A stretch of 5,734 nt of DNA from Sediminibacterium sp. (GCA_030158535.1 JAOASV010000282.1:1-5734); one strand, 5' to 3'. Counted from the first letter of the stretch, positions 1-5,734 are shown. Numbers and translations: made by a program. The notes: generated by a model not told the origin, from the letters alone.

Positions 1-1
1 C

Positions 2-499
2 TATAATAAATTTAAAATGGGTATTGGTATGCTGTATACCACACGCGGTATTCCACAGCTTTATTACGGCACAGAAATTTTAATGAAAAATTTCATGAAC
101 CCAAGTGACGCCATGGTCCGTTTAAATTTTCCGGGTGGATTTCCGGGGGATGCTGTAAATAAATTTGAAGCGGGTGGTAGAAACGCAAAAGAAAATGACG
201 CCTTTAATTTTGTAAAAACAGTGGCTAATTTCAGGAAAGGATCTCCTGCACTTACAAAGGGCAGTACAACTATGTTTGTCCCTAAGGATGGCTATTTTGT
301 TTATTTCAGAAAGGCAGACAACCAAACGATTATGTGTGTGGTAAATAGTAATGATAAAGCACAAGACGTTCAGTTTTCTGATTACGCCGAATTAACAAAT
401 GGTTTTAAGGGCGGAAAAGAAGTGGTAACGGGTTATCAGTTAGGTACGAAGTTTTCTATTCCGGCAAAGCAAATGTGGATTATTGAATTAAGTAAATAA
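2..499 (+). CDS. GH13 alpha-glucan hydrolase (SusA/neopullulanase/cyclomaltodextrinase-like), 3' part only
   Basis: This is the C-terminal 165 residues of a glycoside hydrolase family 13 enzyme; the frame is open to the window edge, so the start lies outside. The fragment opens near the end of the catalytic barrel: YNKFKMGIGMLYTTRGIP is followed by QLYYGTE, the conserved GH13 strand-8 region. Next comes a linker with RLNFPGGFPGD and a run like NKFEAGGRNAKEND, typical of Bacteroidota neopullulanases and cyclomaltodextrinases. The last ~80 residues form a beta-sandwich C-terminal domain with GYFVYFRKADNQTIMCVVNSN and end in PAKQMWIIELSK. The family hydrolyses alpha-1,4 (sometimes alpha-1,6) links in maltodextrins, pullulan or cyclodextrins. 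The catalytic Asp and Glu and any signal peptide are outside the window, so exact specificity and location (periplasm or cytoplasm) cannot be judged. The branching enzyme gene follows after 28 bases on the same strand, consistent with an alpha-glucan operon. Confidence 0.9.
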   Translation, partial: YNKFKMGIGMLYTTRGIPQLYYGTEILMKNFMNPSDAMVRLNFPGGFPGDAVNKFEAGGRNAKENDAFNFVKTVANFRKGSPALTKGSTTMFVPKDGYFVYFRKADNQTIMCVVNSNDKAQDVQFSDYAELTNGFKGGKEVVTGYQLGTKFSIPAKQMWIIELSK

Positions 500-511
500 A
501 GGTTGTACCTT
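499..511 (+). repeat. Short inverted repeat between the GH13 gene and the branching enzyme gene
   Basis: AAGGT (499-503) and ACCTT (507-511) are perfect reverse complements around a 3-base loop, TGT. The repeat starts on the last base of the upstream stop codon. A 5-bp stem with no T-run after it is too weak for a terminator. It includes the only AAAGG-like sequence before the next gene, which at about 25 bases from the TTG start is too far to be a normal ribosome binding site. It may be chance. Confidence 0.3.
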
Positions 512-527
512 ACACCAAACATCTACA

Positions 528-2462
528 TTGGCAACTGAAAATTCTTTACAGCAAACAACAGCATCTGTTTGGGAATACTCTTTATTTTCAGAGACGGATG
601 TACGTAATTTTCAGGCGGGTACACATTATCAGTTGTACCATTTGTTTGGCAATAAGCAAATGCAGATCAATAATGTTGCGGGCACTTACTTTGCAGTATG
701 GGCGCCCAGTGCTACTGCTGTTTTTGTAACGGGTAATTTTAATGGATGGAATCTAGCATCGCATCCATTGCATGTAAGACCAGATTCGTCGGGTATCTGG
801 GAAGGTTTTATTCCGGGTGTAGAAGCGGGGGAGCTCTACAAATATCATATTCATGGCTTTGAAGGGGCTAGGCTTAATAAGGCAGATCCCTTTGCGCATT
901 ACGCCGAAAAACGGCCAGATACTGCGTCCATTACATGGCAAACAGGTTACGCTTGGTCTGATCAACATTGGATGCAGCACCGTAAAAACAAAAATGCTTT
1001 AGACGCACCTATTTCGGTGTATGAAATGCACTTGGCAAGTTGGATGCGTCCTTTTCCTTCTGATGAAGGAAGTTATAATACATACGCTCAAATAGCTGAA
1101 AGGCTTATACCATATGTGTTACAAATGGGATTTACCCATATCGAGCTGATGCCTGTTATGGAACACCCATTTGATGGCAGTTGGGGTTATCAGGGTACAG
1201 GATTTTTTGCACCCACATCCAGATTTGGTAATCCGCAAGATTTTGCTGCATTTGTAAATGCTTTTCATAACGCAGGCATTGGTGTTATTTTAGATTGGGT
1301 GCCATCACATTTTCCGTATGATGCCCATGGGCTTTATTTATTTGATGGATCGCATACTTATGAATATGCCGATATGCGTAAAGGTTTTCATCCCGATTGG
1401 AACTCCTATATCTTTAATTACAAACGTGGTGAAGTAAAATCTTTTTTAATTAGTAGCGCGCGTTTTTGGATTGACAAATTTCATATAGATGGGTTAAGGG
1501 TAGACGCGGTAAGCTCCATGCTTCGTTTAGATTATAGCAGAAAAAAAGGAGAGTGGGAGCCCAATGAACTAGGAGGTGATGGCAATTTAGAAGCAGTTGC
1601 TTTTATCAAAGATTTAAATGAAACACTGTATCGTGATTTCCCGGATATACAAACCATTGCCGAAGAAGCTACAGATTGGCCAGGTATTAGTAAGCCCACA
1701 ACTATGGATGGGCTTGGCTTTGGTATGAAATGGATGATGGGATGGATGCATGATACGCTCGATTATTTTAAAGCAGATCCGCTCATGCGCTCTGGGCTGC
1801 AGGATAAATTTTCATTTAGTATGATGTACTACTATGACGAAAATTTTATGTTGCCTTTAAGTCATGACGAAGTTGTACATGGCAAGAGCCCCATGATTTA
1901 TAAAATGCCTGGTGACGAGTGGCAAAAGTTTGCCAATTTAAGGCTGCTGTATACCTATATGTATATGCATCCTGGTGCCAAGCTTTTGTTTATGGGCAAT
2001 GAATTTGCAGTTACCACTGAGTGGAATTATAAAACAGAACTTCCTTGGCATTTGTTAGCACATCCAAGCCATGGCGGTATGAAATACTGTGTGCAAAAGC
2101 TCAATGAGTTATACACTTCGCAGCCTGCTTTGTATGAACTACAATTTGATCCTGCTGGTTTTGAATGGATAGATTTGCAGCACAGATCAGAATCTGTAAT
2201 GGCATTTAAACGTAAAGGAAAAAATCCTGCTGGGGATATTGTGGTTATTATTAATGCCACACCGGTTGTGCGGCATGATTGGAAAATAAGTGTGCAAGGA
2301 AAACCAGTTTGGCAGGAAATATTTAACAGTGATCATCAAGACTTTTGGGGAACGGGCGTGGTCTACAACCCAGCTATACCATCTGTTTGCGTAGATGCAC
2401 AAAATAACTGGTATGAACTTACCTTACAACTACCTGCATTAAGTGCGGTTGTGTTACAATAA
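528..2462 (+). CDS. glgB: 1,4-alpha-glucan branching enzyme (GH13, GlgB type)
   Basis: Cytoplasmic enzyme that cleaves an alpha-1,4-glucan chain and re-attaches it through an alpha-1,6 bond, creating branches in glycogen. The 644 residues show a short N-terminal segment, a CBM48/E-set domain at ~46-130 (GTYFAVWAP, GNFNGW), the GH13 barrel at ~165-540, and a C-terminal all-beta domain at ~546-643. All family active-site motifs are present: DWVPSHFP (D256, H261), DGLRVDAV with nucleophile D326 and R324, IAEEAT with acid/base E379, and LSHDEVVHGK with H446 and transition-state stabiliser D447. It is shorter than E. coli GlgB (728) because it lacks the extra N1 domain, which is common. The start is TTG at 528. 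The frame is closed by a stop at 489-491, and the first ATG (660) would remove the conserved YSLFSETDVRNFQAGTHYQLY segment, so TTG is the only standard start that fits. No Shine-Dalgarno sequence is seen. It probably shares a transcript with the GH13 hydrolase gene upstream. Its stop is 5 bases from the stop of the facing kinase gene. Confidence 0.95.
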   Translation: MATENSLQQTTASVWEYSLFSETDVRNFQAGTHYQLYHLFGNKQMQINNVAGTYFAVWAPSATAVFVTGNFNGWNLASHPLHVRPDSSGIWEGFIPGVEAGELYKYHIHGFEGARLNKADPFAHYAEKRPDTASITWQTGYAWSDQHWMQHRKNKNALDAPISVYEMHLASWMRPFPSDEGSYNTYAQIAERLIPYVLQMGFTHIELMPVMEHPFDGSWGYQGTGFFAPTSRFGNPQDFAAFVNAFHNAGIGVILDWVPSHFPYDAHGLYLFDGSHTYEYADMRKGFHPDWNSYIFNYKRGEVKSFLISSARFWIDKFHIDGLRVDAVSSMLRLDYSRKKGEWEPNELGGDGNLEAVAFIKDLNETLYRDFPDIQTIAEEATDWPGISKPTTMDGLGFGMKWMMGWMHDTLDYFKADPLMRSGLQDKFSFSMMYYYDENFMLPLSHDEVVHGKSPMIYKMPGDEWQKFANLRLLYTYMYMHPGAKLLFMGNEFAVTTEWNYKTELPWHLLAHPSHGGMKYCVQKLNELYTSQPALYELQFDPAGFEWIDLQHRSESVMAFKRKGKNPAGDIVVIINATPVVRHDWKISVQGKPVWQEIFNSDHQDFWGTGVVYNPAIPSVCVDAQNNWYELTLQLPALSAVVLQ

Positions 2463-2467
2463 TTTAA

Positions 2468-3619
2468 TTAATCTACTACGGGTAGTTGCAAACAAAAGCT
2501 AGTGCCTTTTCCGGGCTCTGTGCGTTTGATAAATAATTTACCATGGTGGTAGGTTTCCATAATTCTTTTACTGAGTGGTAGGCCCAGTCCCCATCCACGT
2601 TTTTTAGTGGTAAAGCCAGGTTCAAATATTTGACCAGCTGTATCACTATCCATGCCTTTTCCGGTATCTGAAATCAAAATACTCACTTGATTGTTTTGAA
2701 CGTTAGCCGCAATAGAAATTGTTCCAGCGCCATCCGTAGCATCAAGCGCATTTTTAATAAGATTTTCTAATACCCAGTCAAAAAGAGGAGCCGACAACAT
2801 CACAAAAACTGCTGGTGGTAAATGACATTCGATAACCACCTGCTTACTGGATCTAAGTTTCATGTAGGCAACCATGCGTTCAATTTCTGTAAATGGATTG
2901 CTGCGCGTTAGTTGTGGTGTGCTACCAATTTTTCCAAATCGATCTGATATGAGTTCTAGTCTTTCAATGTCTTTTTCAATTTCAAAAACAATGGGATCTT
3001 TGGTTTCTTTTTCTTTTAATAAGGCAATCCAACCCTGAAGGCTAGAAACCGGTGTGCCCAGTTGATGCGCTGTTTCTTTGGCCATGCCTAGCCATAATTT
3101 ATCCTGCTCATTTTTATACCTGGTACGAACCGCGGTTACGGCAATAAAAACAAATAGCCCTACTATAAAGAGTTGGATATATGGATACCATTCTACTTCT
3201 TTTAATAGTTTGCTAGGGCCGTAATAGTAGTGGTTAGCAGTGTATGGTGAATCAGATACGACTACTACAATGGGTGTTTTGCAAAATTTTTTAAAGTCTT
3301 CCAAAGTTTTTGTAAGGTATAAACTATCGGATGCAATACTTGCGGTATCGAGGTTTAGAGCATTGCCAGTAGGGACGCCTTTTTCATTGGTTTCAATGAT
3401 GGGGATGTCTTCGTTGTCCGCACTAATTTGCGTGGCTAGATTTAAATTGCTACTGTCTTTGCTATTTAAAATGGTTTGTTGTGCTTCTATCCATTCGCGC
3501 ACATATTTTCTTTCGGTGTTGGCGATTTTACCAGCCACATATGTCGAATAAAATATAGTAGCGCATACAAATAGTATGGCAATAAAAGCGAGTAAGCCTG
3601 ACCACCTAAATTTTTTCAT
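2468..3619 (-). CDS. Membrane-bound sensor histidine kinase (orphan within the window)
   Basis: Two-component sensor kinase: autophosphorylates on His and passes the phosphate to a response regulator that is not in this window. The ATG at 3619 gives 383 residues; a TTG directly after the upstream stop (3625) would add only two. Residues ~7-28 form TM1 after a basic MKKFRW start, ~29-145 an extracytoplasmic sensor region with no recognised fold, and ~145-165 TM2. The H-box KETAHQLGTPVSSL (H185) follows only ~20 residues later, so there is no room for HAMP or PAS. The HATPase_c domain (~240-383) has the N-box ENLIKNALDA (N290), G1 box SDTGKGMD (D318), F-box FEPGFTT and G2 box GWGLGL. All ATP-binding motifs look intact. 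The residue after the phospho-His is Gln rather than the usual Glu/Asp, as I recall for many Bacteroidota kinases. The gene follows the coiled-coil gene after 6 bases in the same frame, so co-expression is likely. The signal sensed is unknown. Confidence 0.92.
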   Translation of the reverse strand: MKKFRWSGLLAFIAILFVCATIFYSTYVAGKIANTERKYVREWIEAQQTILNSKDSSNLNLATQISADNEDIPIIETNEKGVPTGNALNLDTASIASDSLYLTKTLEDFKKFCKTPIVVVVSDSPYTANHYYYGPSKLLKEVEWYPYIQLFIVGLFVFIAVTAVRTRYKNEQDKLWLGMAKETAHQLGTPVSSLQGWIALLKEKETKDPIVFEIEKDIERLELISDRFGKIGSTPQLTRSNPFTEIERMVAYMKLRSSKQVVIECHLPPAVFVMLSAPLFDWVLENLIKNALDATDGAGTISIAANVQNNQVSILISDTGKGMDSDTAGQIFEPGFTTKKRGWGLGLPLSKRIMETYHHGKLFIKRTEPGKGTSFCLQLPVVD

Positions 3620-3625
3620 GGTCAA

Positions 3626-4573
3626 TTAAAACAAGCCACCTTTTTTTAGGCTTGTTACCCCTTCTCCAATTTTAAATCCGTTGTTGTAAATTTCAATTTT
3701 GTAATTCCCCATTTGAAAAGCAGCAGTTTGTTTCCAGTCAAAACTTACTTGACTTGCTTTCCCTTGCTCATAATTCACGCTCACTTTGCTCGTGTATGAT
3801 TTGTTGCCTTCTTCTCTGGTATTAAAAGAAGCGCCTTCTGAAATGGCTTTACCATCAGGTCCTGTAACACATACATAAATGTCTTTGGTGCCTGATGCTG
3901 CAATTCTGTTAGGGTCTAGTGTAAATGAGATACGAATAAGATCAGCGCGTTTTGCAGAAGTAGTTGCTTTTGCGGCGCCATTGTTTTTTACATTGAGCGC
4001 GGCAATTCCAATATTTGATGCGTGTAGGGTAGATGCTACATCTACTTTTTCATCAAGTTCTTTTTTAGTAGCAGATAAGTTTTGCTCTAAATTTTGTTTG
4101 TCGTTAGTCAGTTGAGACTTCTCGGTATTTAACTGCTCGTTAGCAACTGTTAGTTGTTTGTTTTCACCTTTTAGTTTTTCGATTTCAGCAAACAATCCTT
4201 CAACTTTACCATTTAATTCTAGTATCATTTGGCGTGCTAAAGATAAATCGGCGTCAGATGCTTTTTTATTTTTGATAATAGCACTAATATTTGATTTTAG
4301 TTGCTGAATTTCATTGCCTCTGTCTGCAAGTGCACCTTGTAGTTGACTATTATTAAGCGTTAATGAATCGGCTTTAGCGGCTACTAAATCGTAAGCTTCT
4401 TGGATGGCGCCTCTGCTGCTATCCACAAACTGGATTTTAGTTTCCATCAGGGTAACGGTGTCTTGGTGCTGGTTATTACTGTATAAAAAGTACGCCCAGC
4501 TACCTACTAGGGCTATCACTAAAAAAAGAATAATTCCTTTATTGTTACTATTGTTTCCGTTACTTGTAGACAT
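3626..4573 (-). CDS. Membrane-anchored coiled-coil protein of unknown function
   Basis: I do not recognise a named family with a known role. The 315-residue product has a polar Asn/Ser-rich N-terminus, one hydrophobic segment at ~13-31 (GIILFLVIALVGSWAYFLY), a long helical coiled coil at ~42-182, and a C-terminal domain at ~188-315 that looks beta-rich (LIRISFTLDPNR, KDIYVCVTGPDG, YKIEIYNNG). In the coiled coil, Leu recurs every seven residues at 120, 127, 134, 141, 148, 155 and 162, with V124, I131, N138 and N145 at the alternating core position, which suggests a parallel dimer. The membrane segment has no lipobox or obvious signal-peptidase site, so it is probably an uncleaved anchor. If the N-terminus is cytoplasmic, the coiled coil and C-domain are in the periplasm; charge flanks are weak, so this orientation is uncertain. 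It is the first gene of a leftward unit with the histidine kinase, and may be its sensory or structural partner (inference). The start is ATG at 4573 with no Shine-Dalgarno sequence. Confidence 0.85.
   Translation of the reverse strand: MSTSNGNNSNNKGIILFLVIALVGSWAYFLYSNNQHQDTVTLMETKIQFVDSSRGAIQEAYDLVAAKADSLTLNNSQLQGALADRGNEIQQLKSNISAIIKNKKASDADLSLARQMILELNGKVEGLFAEIEKLKGENKQLTVANEQLNTEKSQLTNDKQNLEQNLSATKKELDEKVDVASTLHASNIGIAALNVKNNGAAKATTSAKRADLIRISFTLDPNRIAASGTKDIYVCVTGPDGKAISEGASFNTREEGNKSYTSKVSVNYEQGKASQVSFDWKQTAAFQMGNYKIEIYNNGFKIGEGVTSLKKGGLF
3630..3656 (-). repeat. Inverted repeat (RNA hairpin) at the coiled-coil/kinase gene junction
   Basis: AACAAGCC and GGCTTGTT form a perfect 8-bp stem around an 11-base A-rich loop in the sense of the leftward transcript. 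It covers the last codons of the coiled-coil gene and ends two bases before the last base triplet of that gene (its TAA stop is 3628-3626). The stem is followed by TTAATTG, a poor T-run, so complete termination is unlikely. An attenuator, processing site or element setting kinase level relative to the coiled-coil protein is possible. Part of the pairing could be chance from the coding sequence. Confidence 0.4.
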
Positions 4574-4590
4574 ATGTATTTGTTTTGCTG

Positions 4591-4598
4591 CAAATTAA
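4591..4598 (-). promoter_or_regulatory. Possible Bacteroidota -7 box for the coiled-coil/kinase unit
   Basis: Read leftward, the sequence is TTAATTTG, matching the Bacteroidota -7 consensus TAnnTTTG at five of six fixed positions. It ends 17 bases before the ATG at 4573, which would give a 5' leader of about ten bases. I see no good TTTG at the expected -33 distance. In AT-rich intergenic DNA such a match can occur by chance. Confidence 0.35.
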
Positions 4599-4650
4599 AT
4601 AAAATCGCTTGAAACCAGCTTAGTTTTAGCATTTTGATACAATTTTCTAG

Positions 4651-4658
4651 CATCTTTG
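4651..4658 (+). promoter_or_regulatory. Possible Bacteroidota -7 box for holA, almost touching the start codon
   Basis: CATCTTTG matches TAnnTTTG at five of six fixed positions and lies four bases before the holA ATG (4663). The usual start of transcription a few bases past this box would fall at or next to the ATG, giving a leaderless or nearly leaderless mRNA, which agrees with the absence of a Shine-Dalgarno sequence. A TTTG upstream at 4633-4636 is only 14 bases from the box, shorter than the usual -33/-7 spacing, so the -33 element is doubtful. Confidence 0.4.
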
Positions 4659-4662
4659 CAGT

Positions 4663-5661
4663 ATGTCTGCCGAAAAAATCATTGCTGATTGGAAAAAAGG
4701 GAACTTCAAGCCTATTTATTGGCTAGAAGGGGACGAGCCTTTTTTTATAGACCAAGTGGTCCATTACGCAGAACATAAAATTTTGCCAGAAGCAGAAGCT
4801 AGTTTCAATTTGTCTATTTTTTATGGCAAAGACGCTGATTGGTCGTCTGTGGTGAATGCTTGCATGCGTTATCCAATGTTTGCCGAAAAGCAGGTGGTTA
4901 TTTTAAAAGAAGCGCAGCAAATGCGCGATATCGAGAAGCTAGAATCTTATATTGACAATCCTTTAGCTTCTACCATTTTTGTAGTGAGCTACAAAGAAAA
5001 AAAAGTAGATGGCCGTTCTAAATTAGCCAAAACCCTAAAGTCAAAAGGTGAAATGCTATCTACTAAAAAAATGTATGATAGCCAACTTCCTGAATGGGTG
5101 AATCAAATGGTGGCTTCACATAAACTAACCATTGCGCCAAAAGCACTGCATTTACTCGTGGATCATATTGGTAACGATTTGAGTAGACTTCAAAATGAAG
5201 TTGAAAAATTAGCCGTGAATTTAGCGGGTCGAAAAAATATTACAGAAGACGATATTGAAAAATACATTGGGGTAAGTAAAGATTTTAATGTGTTTGAACT
5301 GCAAGATGCGCTAGGTAAAAGAGACCTTGCAAAAACCATTCGAATCATTCATTATTTTGAGGCGAACCCTAAGGCTGCGCCTATTCAAATGATACTGCCT
5401 GCGCTTTATAATTATTTCAGTAAAGTATTTATGCTATATAGCTTACCAAGTATTACCGAACAGTCTGCTGCGGCTGCACTTGGGGTAAATCCATTTTTTG
5501 TAAAAGAGTATATTGCTACTGCCCGCCGTTACGATTATGAGGGCATAGAAAAAGTATTATTACTACTACATCAATACAATTTAAGAAGTATTGGTGTGCA
5601 TGATACTGGCACTTCTGATGCGGGCTTATTAAAGGAATTGGCTGTAAAAATGATTGCTTAA
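4663..5661 (+). CDS. holA: DNA polymerase III subunit delta (clamp loader)
   Basis: Delta subunit of the replicative clamp loader, which opens the beta sliding clamp and helps load it on primed DNA; cytoplasmic and normally essential. The 332 residues match the usual family length (~330-345). The N-terminal AAA+-like domain (~15-140) begins with the family signature PIYWLEGDEPFFID in place of a P-loop, as expected because delta does not bind ATP. The segment CMRYPMFAEKQVV (67-79) aligns with the E. coli delta clamp-binding element, with M72-F73 at the place of E. coli L73-F74. Residues ~140-205 form the middle domain, including HIGNDLSRLQNEVEKLA, which is highly typical of HolA. Residues ~210-332 form the helical collar domain (FNVFELQDALGKRD onward). 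The ATG at 4663 is the natural start, with the signature beginning at residue 17. It is divergent from the coiled-coil gene across 89 bases and probably has its own promoter. Nothing looks damaged. Confidence 0.95.
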   Translation: MSAEKIIADWKKGNFKPIYWLEGDEPFFIDQVVHYAEHKILPEAEASFNLSIFYGKDADWSSVVNACMRYPMFAEKQVVILKEAQQMRDIEKLESYIDNPLASTIFVVSYKEKKVDGRSKLAKTLKSKGEMLSTKKMYDSQLPEWVNQMVASHKLTIAPKALHLLVDHIGNDLSRLQNEVEKLAVNLAGRKNITEDDIEKYIGVSKDFNVFELQDALGKRDLAKTIRIIHYFEANPKAAPIQMILPALYNYFSKVFMLYSLPSITEQSAAAALGVNPFFVKEYIATARRYDYEGIEKVLLLLHQYNLRSIGVHDTGTSDAGLLKELAVKMIA

Positions 5662-5675
5662 ATCATCGGTAATTA

Positions 5676-5734
5676 TTAGTCGCCTTGTAATAAAGCAGTT
5701 GCTTTATTCTTGTCTTGTAAGAGCTGTGCTTTTA
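5676..5734 (-). CDS. Probable 3' end of a leftward gene, product unknown
   Basis: Reading leftward from the window edge, one frame is open for 18 full codons and ends in a TAA at 5678-5676. The residues are KAQLLQDKNKATALLQGD, a charged, Leu-rich, helix-like tail resembling a real protein C-terminus. One other leftward frame closes within nine codons. The gene would face holA with 14 bases between the two stops, the same tight convergent layout as at 2462/2468. The fragment is too short to name the product, and a chance open frame of this length is possible. Confidence 0.45.
   Translation of the reverse strand, partial: KAQLLQDKNKATALLQGD
5689..5708. repeat. 9-2-9 inverted repeat downstream of holA
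   Basis: AATAAAGCA (5689-5697) and TGCTTTATT (5700-5708) are perfect reverse complements separated by GT. In RNA this gives about eight base pairs with a four-base loop. It lies 27 bases after the holA stop and inside the likely C-terminal codons of the facing gene. It could act as a terminator-like hairpin for holA, but the sequence after it (CTTGTCTTG) is not a clean T-run and the stem is mostly A-T. Confidence 0.4.

Noticed and set aside
498..502. AAAGG as the ribosome binding site for the branching enzyme
   Set aside because: It is about 25 bases from the TTG start, too far for normal use, and is partly paired in a small inverted repeat.
2473..2485. CTAC/GTAG hairpin at the end of the kinase gene as a terminator
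   Set aside because: Only four base pairs within coding sequence and no T-run; indistinguishable from chance.
3240..3551. A 103-codon open frame on the + strand within the kinase gene
   Set aside because: It is antisense to the sensor region of a clearly coding kinase, has no recognisable domain, and is explained as a shadow frame. The same holds for the open frames at 122-364 (-), 753-980 (-), 2027-2260 (-), 2187-2402 (-), 3879-4115 (+) and 4404-4598 (+).
3620..3625. TTG at 3625 as the kinase start
   Set aside because: It adds only two residues before an ATG at 3619 that is followed by a typical basic MKKFRW start and the first membrane segment; the ATG is the better choice.
3641..3647. 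Seven-base A/T run as a programmed slippage site
   Set aside because: It lies five codons before the stop of the coiled-coil gene, and both neighbouring genes are already in the same frame, so a shift would not join them. Runs of this length are common at this base composition.
3617..4573. Stop-codon readthrough making a functional coiled-coil/kinase fusion
   Set aside because: If the coiled-coil protein is N-in/C-out, the fused kinase TM1 would enter from the wrong side and put the catalytic domain in the periplasm. There is also no readthrough signal beyond the shared frame.
1..5734. CRISPR array, insertion sequence, tRNA or rRNA
   Set aside because: No spaced direct repeats, transposase-like protein, terminal repeats or structured RNA gene were visible on either strand; nearly all sequence is accounted for by the listed genes.

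Overview
The window looks like ordinary chromosome from a member of the Bacteroidota, most likely Chitinophagaceae or a close relative. This is a judgement from protein style and promoter style, without a database search. The clues are an AT-rich but not extreme base composition, a SusA/neopullulanase-like GH13 tail, a histidine kinase with the AHQLGTP box, almost no Shine-Dalgarno sequences, and TTTG-type -7 boxes close to start codons.

Layout. Positions 2-499 (+) carry the 3' end of a GH13 alpha-glucan hydrolase gene that begins outside the window. After 28 bases comes a complete 1,4-alpha-glucan branching enzyme gene (528-2462, +) with a probable TTG start. These two form an alpha-glucan (glycogen/starch) metabolism pair. 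Five bases beyond its stop, and facing it, lies the end of a leftward two-gene unit. Its first gene (3626-4573, -) encodes a membrane-anchored coiled-coil protein with a C-terminal globular domain of unknown function. Its second gene (2468-3619, -) encodes a membrane histidine kinase without an adjacent response regulator. The two are six bases apart, and a perfect 8-bp inverted repeat sits at the end of the first. An 89-base divergent intergenic region (4574-4662) separates this unit from holA (4663-5661, +), the delta subunit of the DNA polymerase III clamp loader. The last bases hold what looks like the 3' end of another leftward gene (5676-5734, -), which contains a 9-2-9 inverted repeat.

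How they work together. The hydrolase and branching enzyme act on the same class of polymer and are probably co-transcribed. The coiled-coil protein and the kinase are probably co-expressed and may form one signalling unit at the inner membrane; that is inference from adjacency and topology. holA is a housekeeping gene with its own promoter. I saw no mobile element, CRISPR array, tRNA or rRNA, and no clear sign of horizontal transfer. No spectacular new system is visible. The best candidate for something undescribed is the coiled-coil protein/histidine kinase pair.
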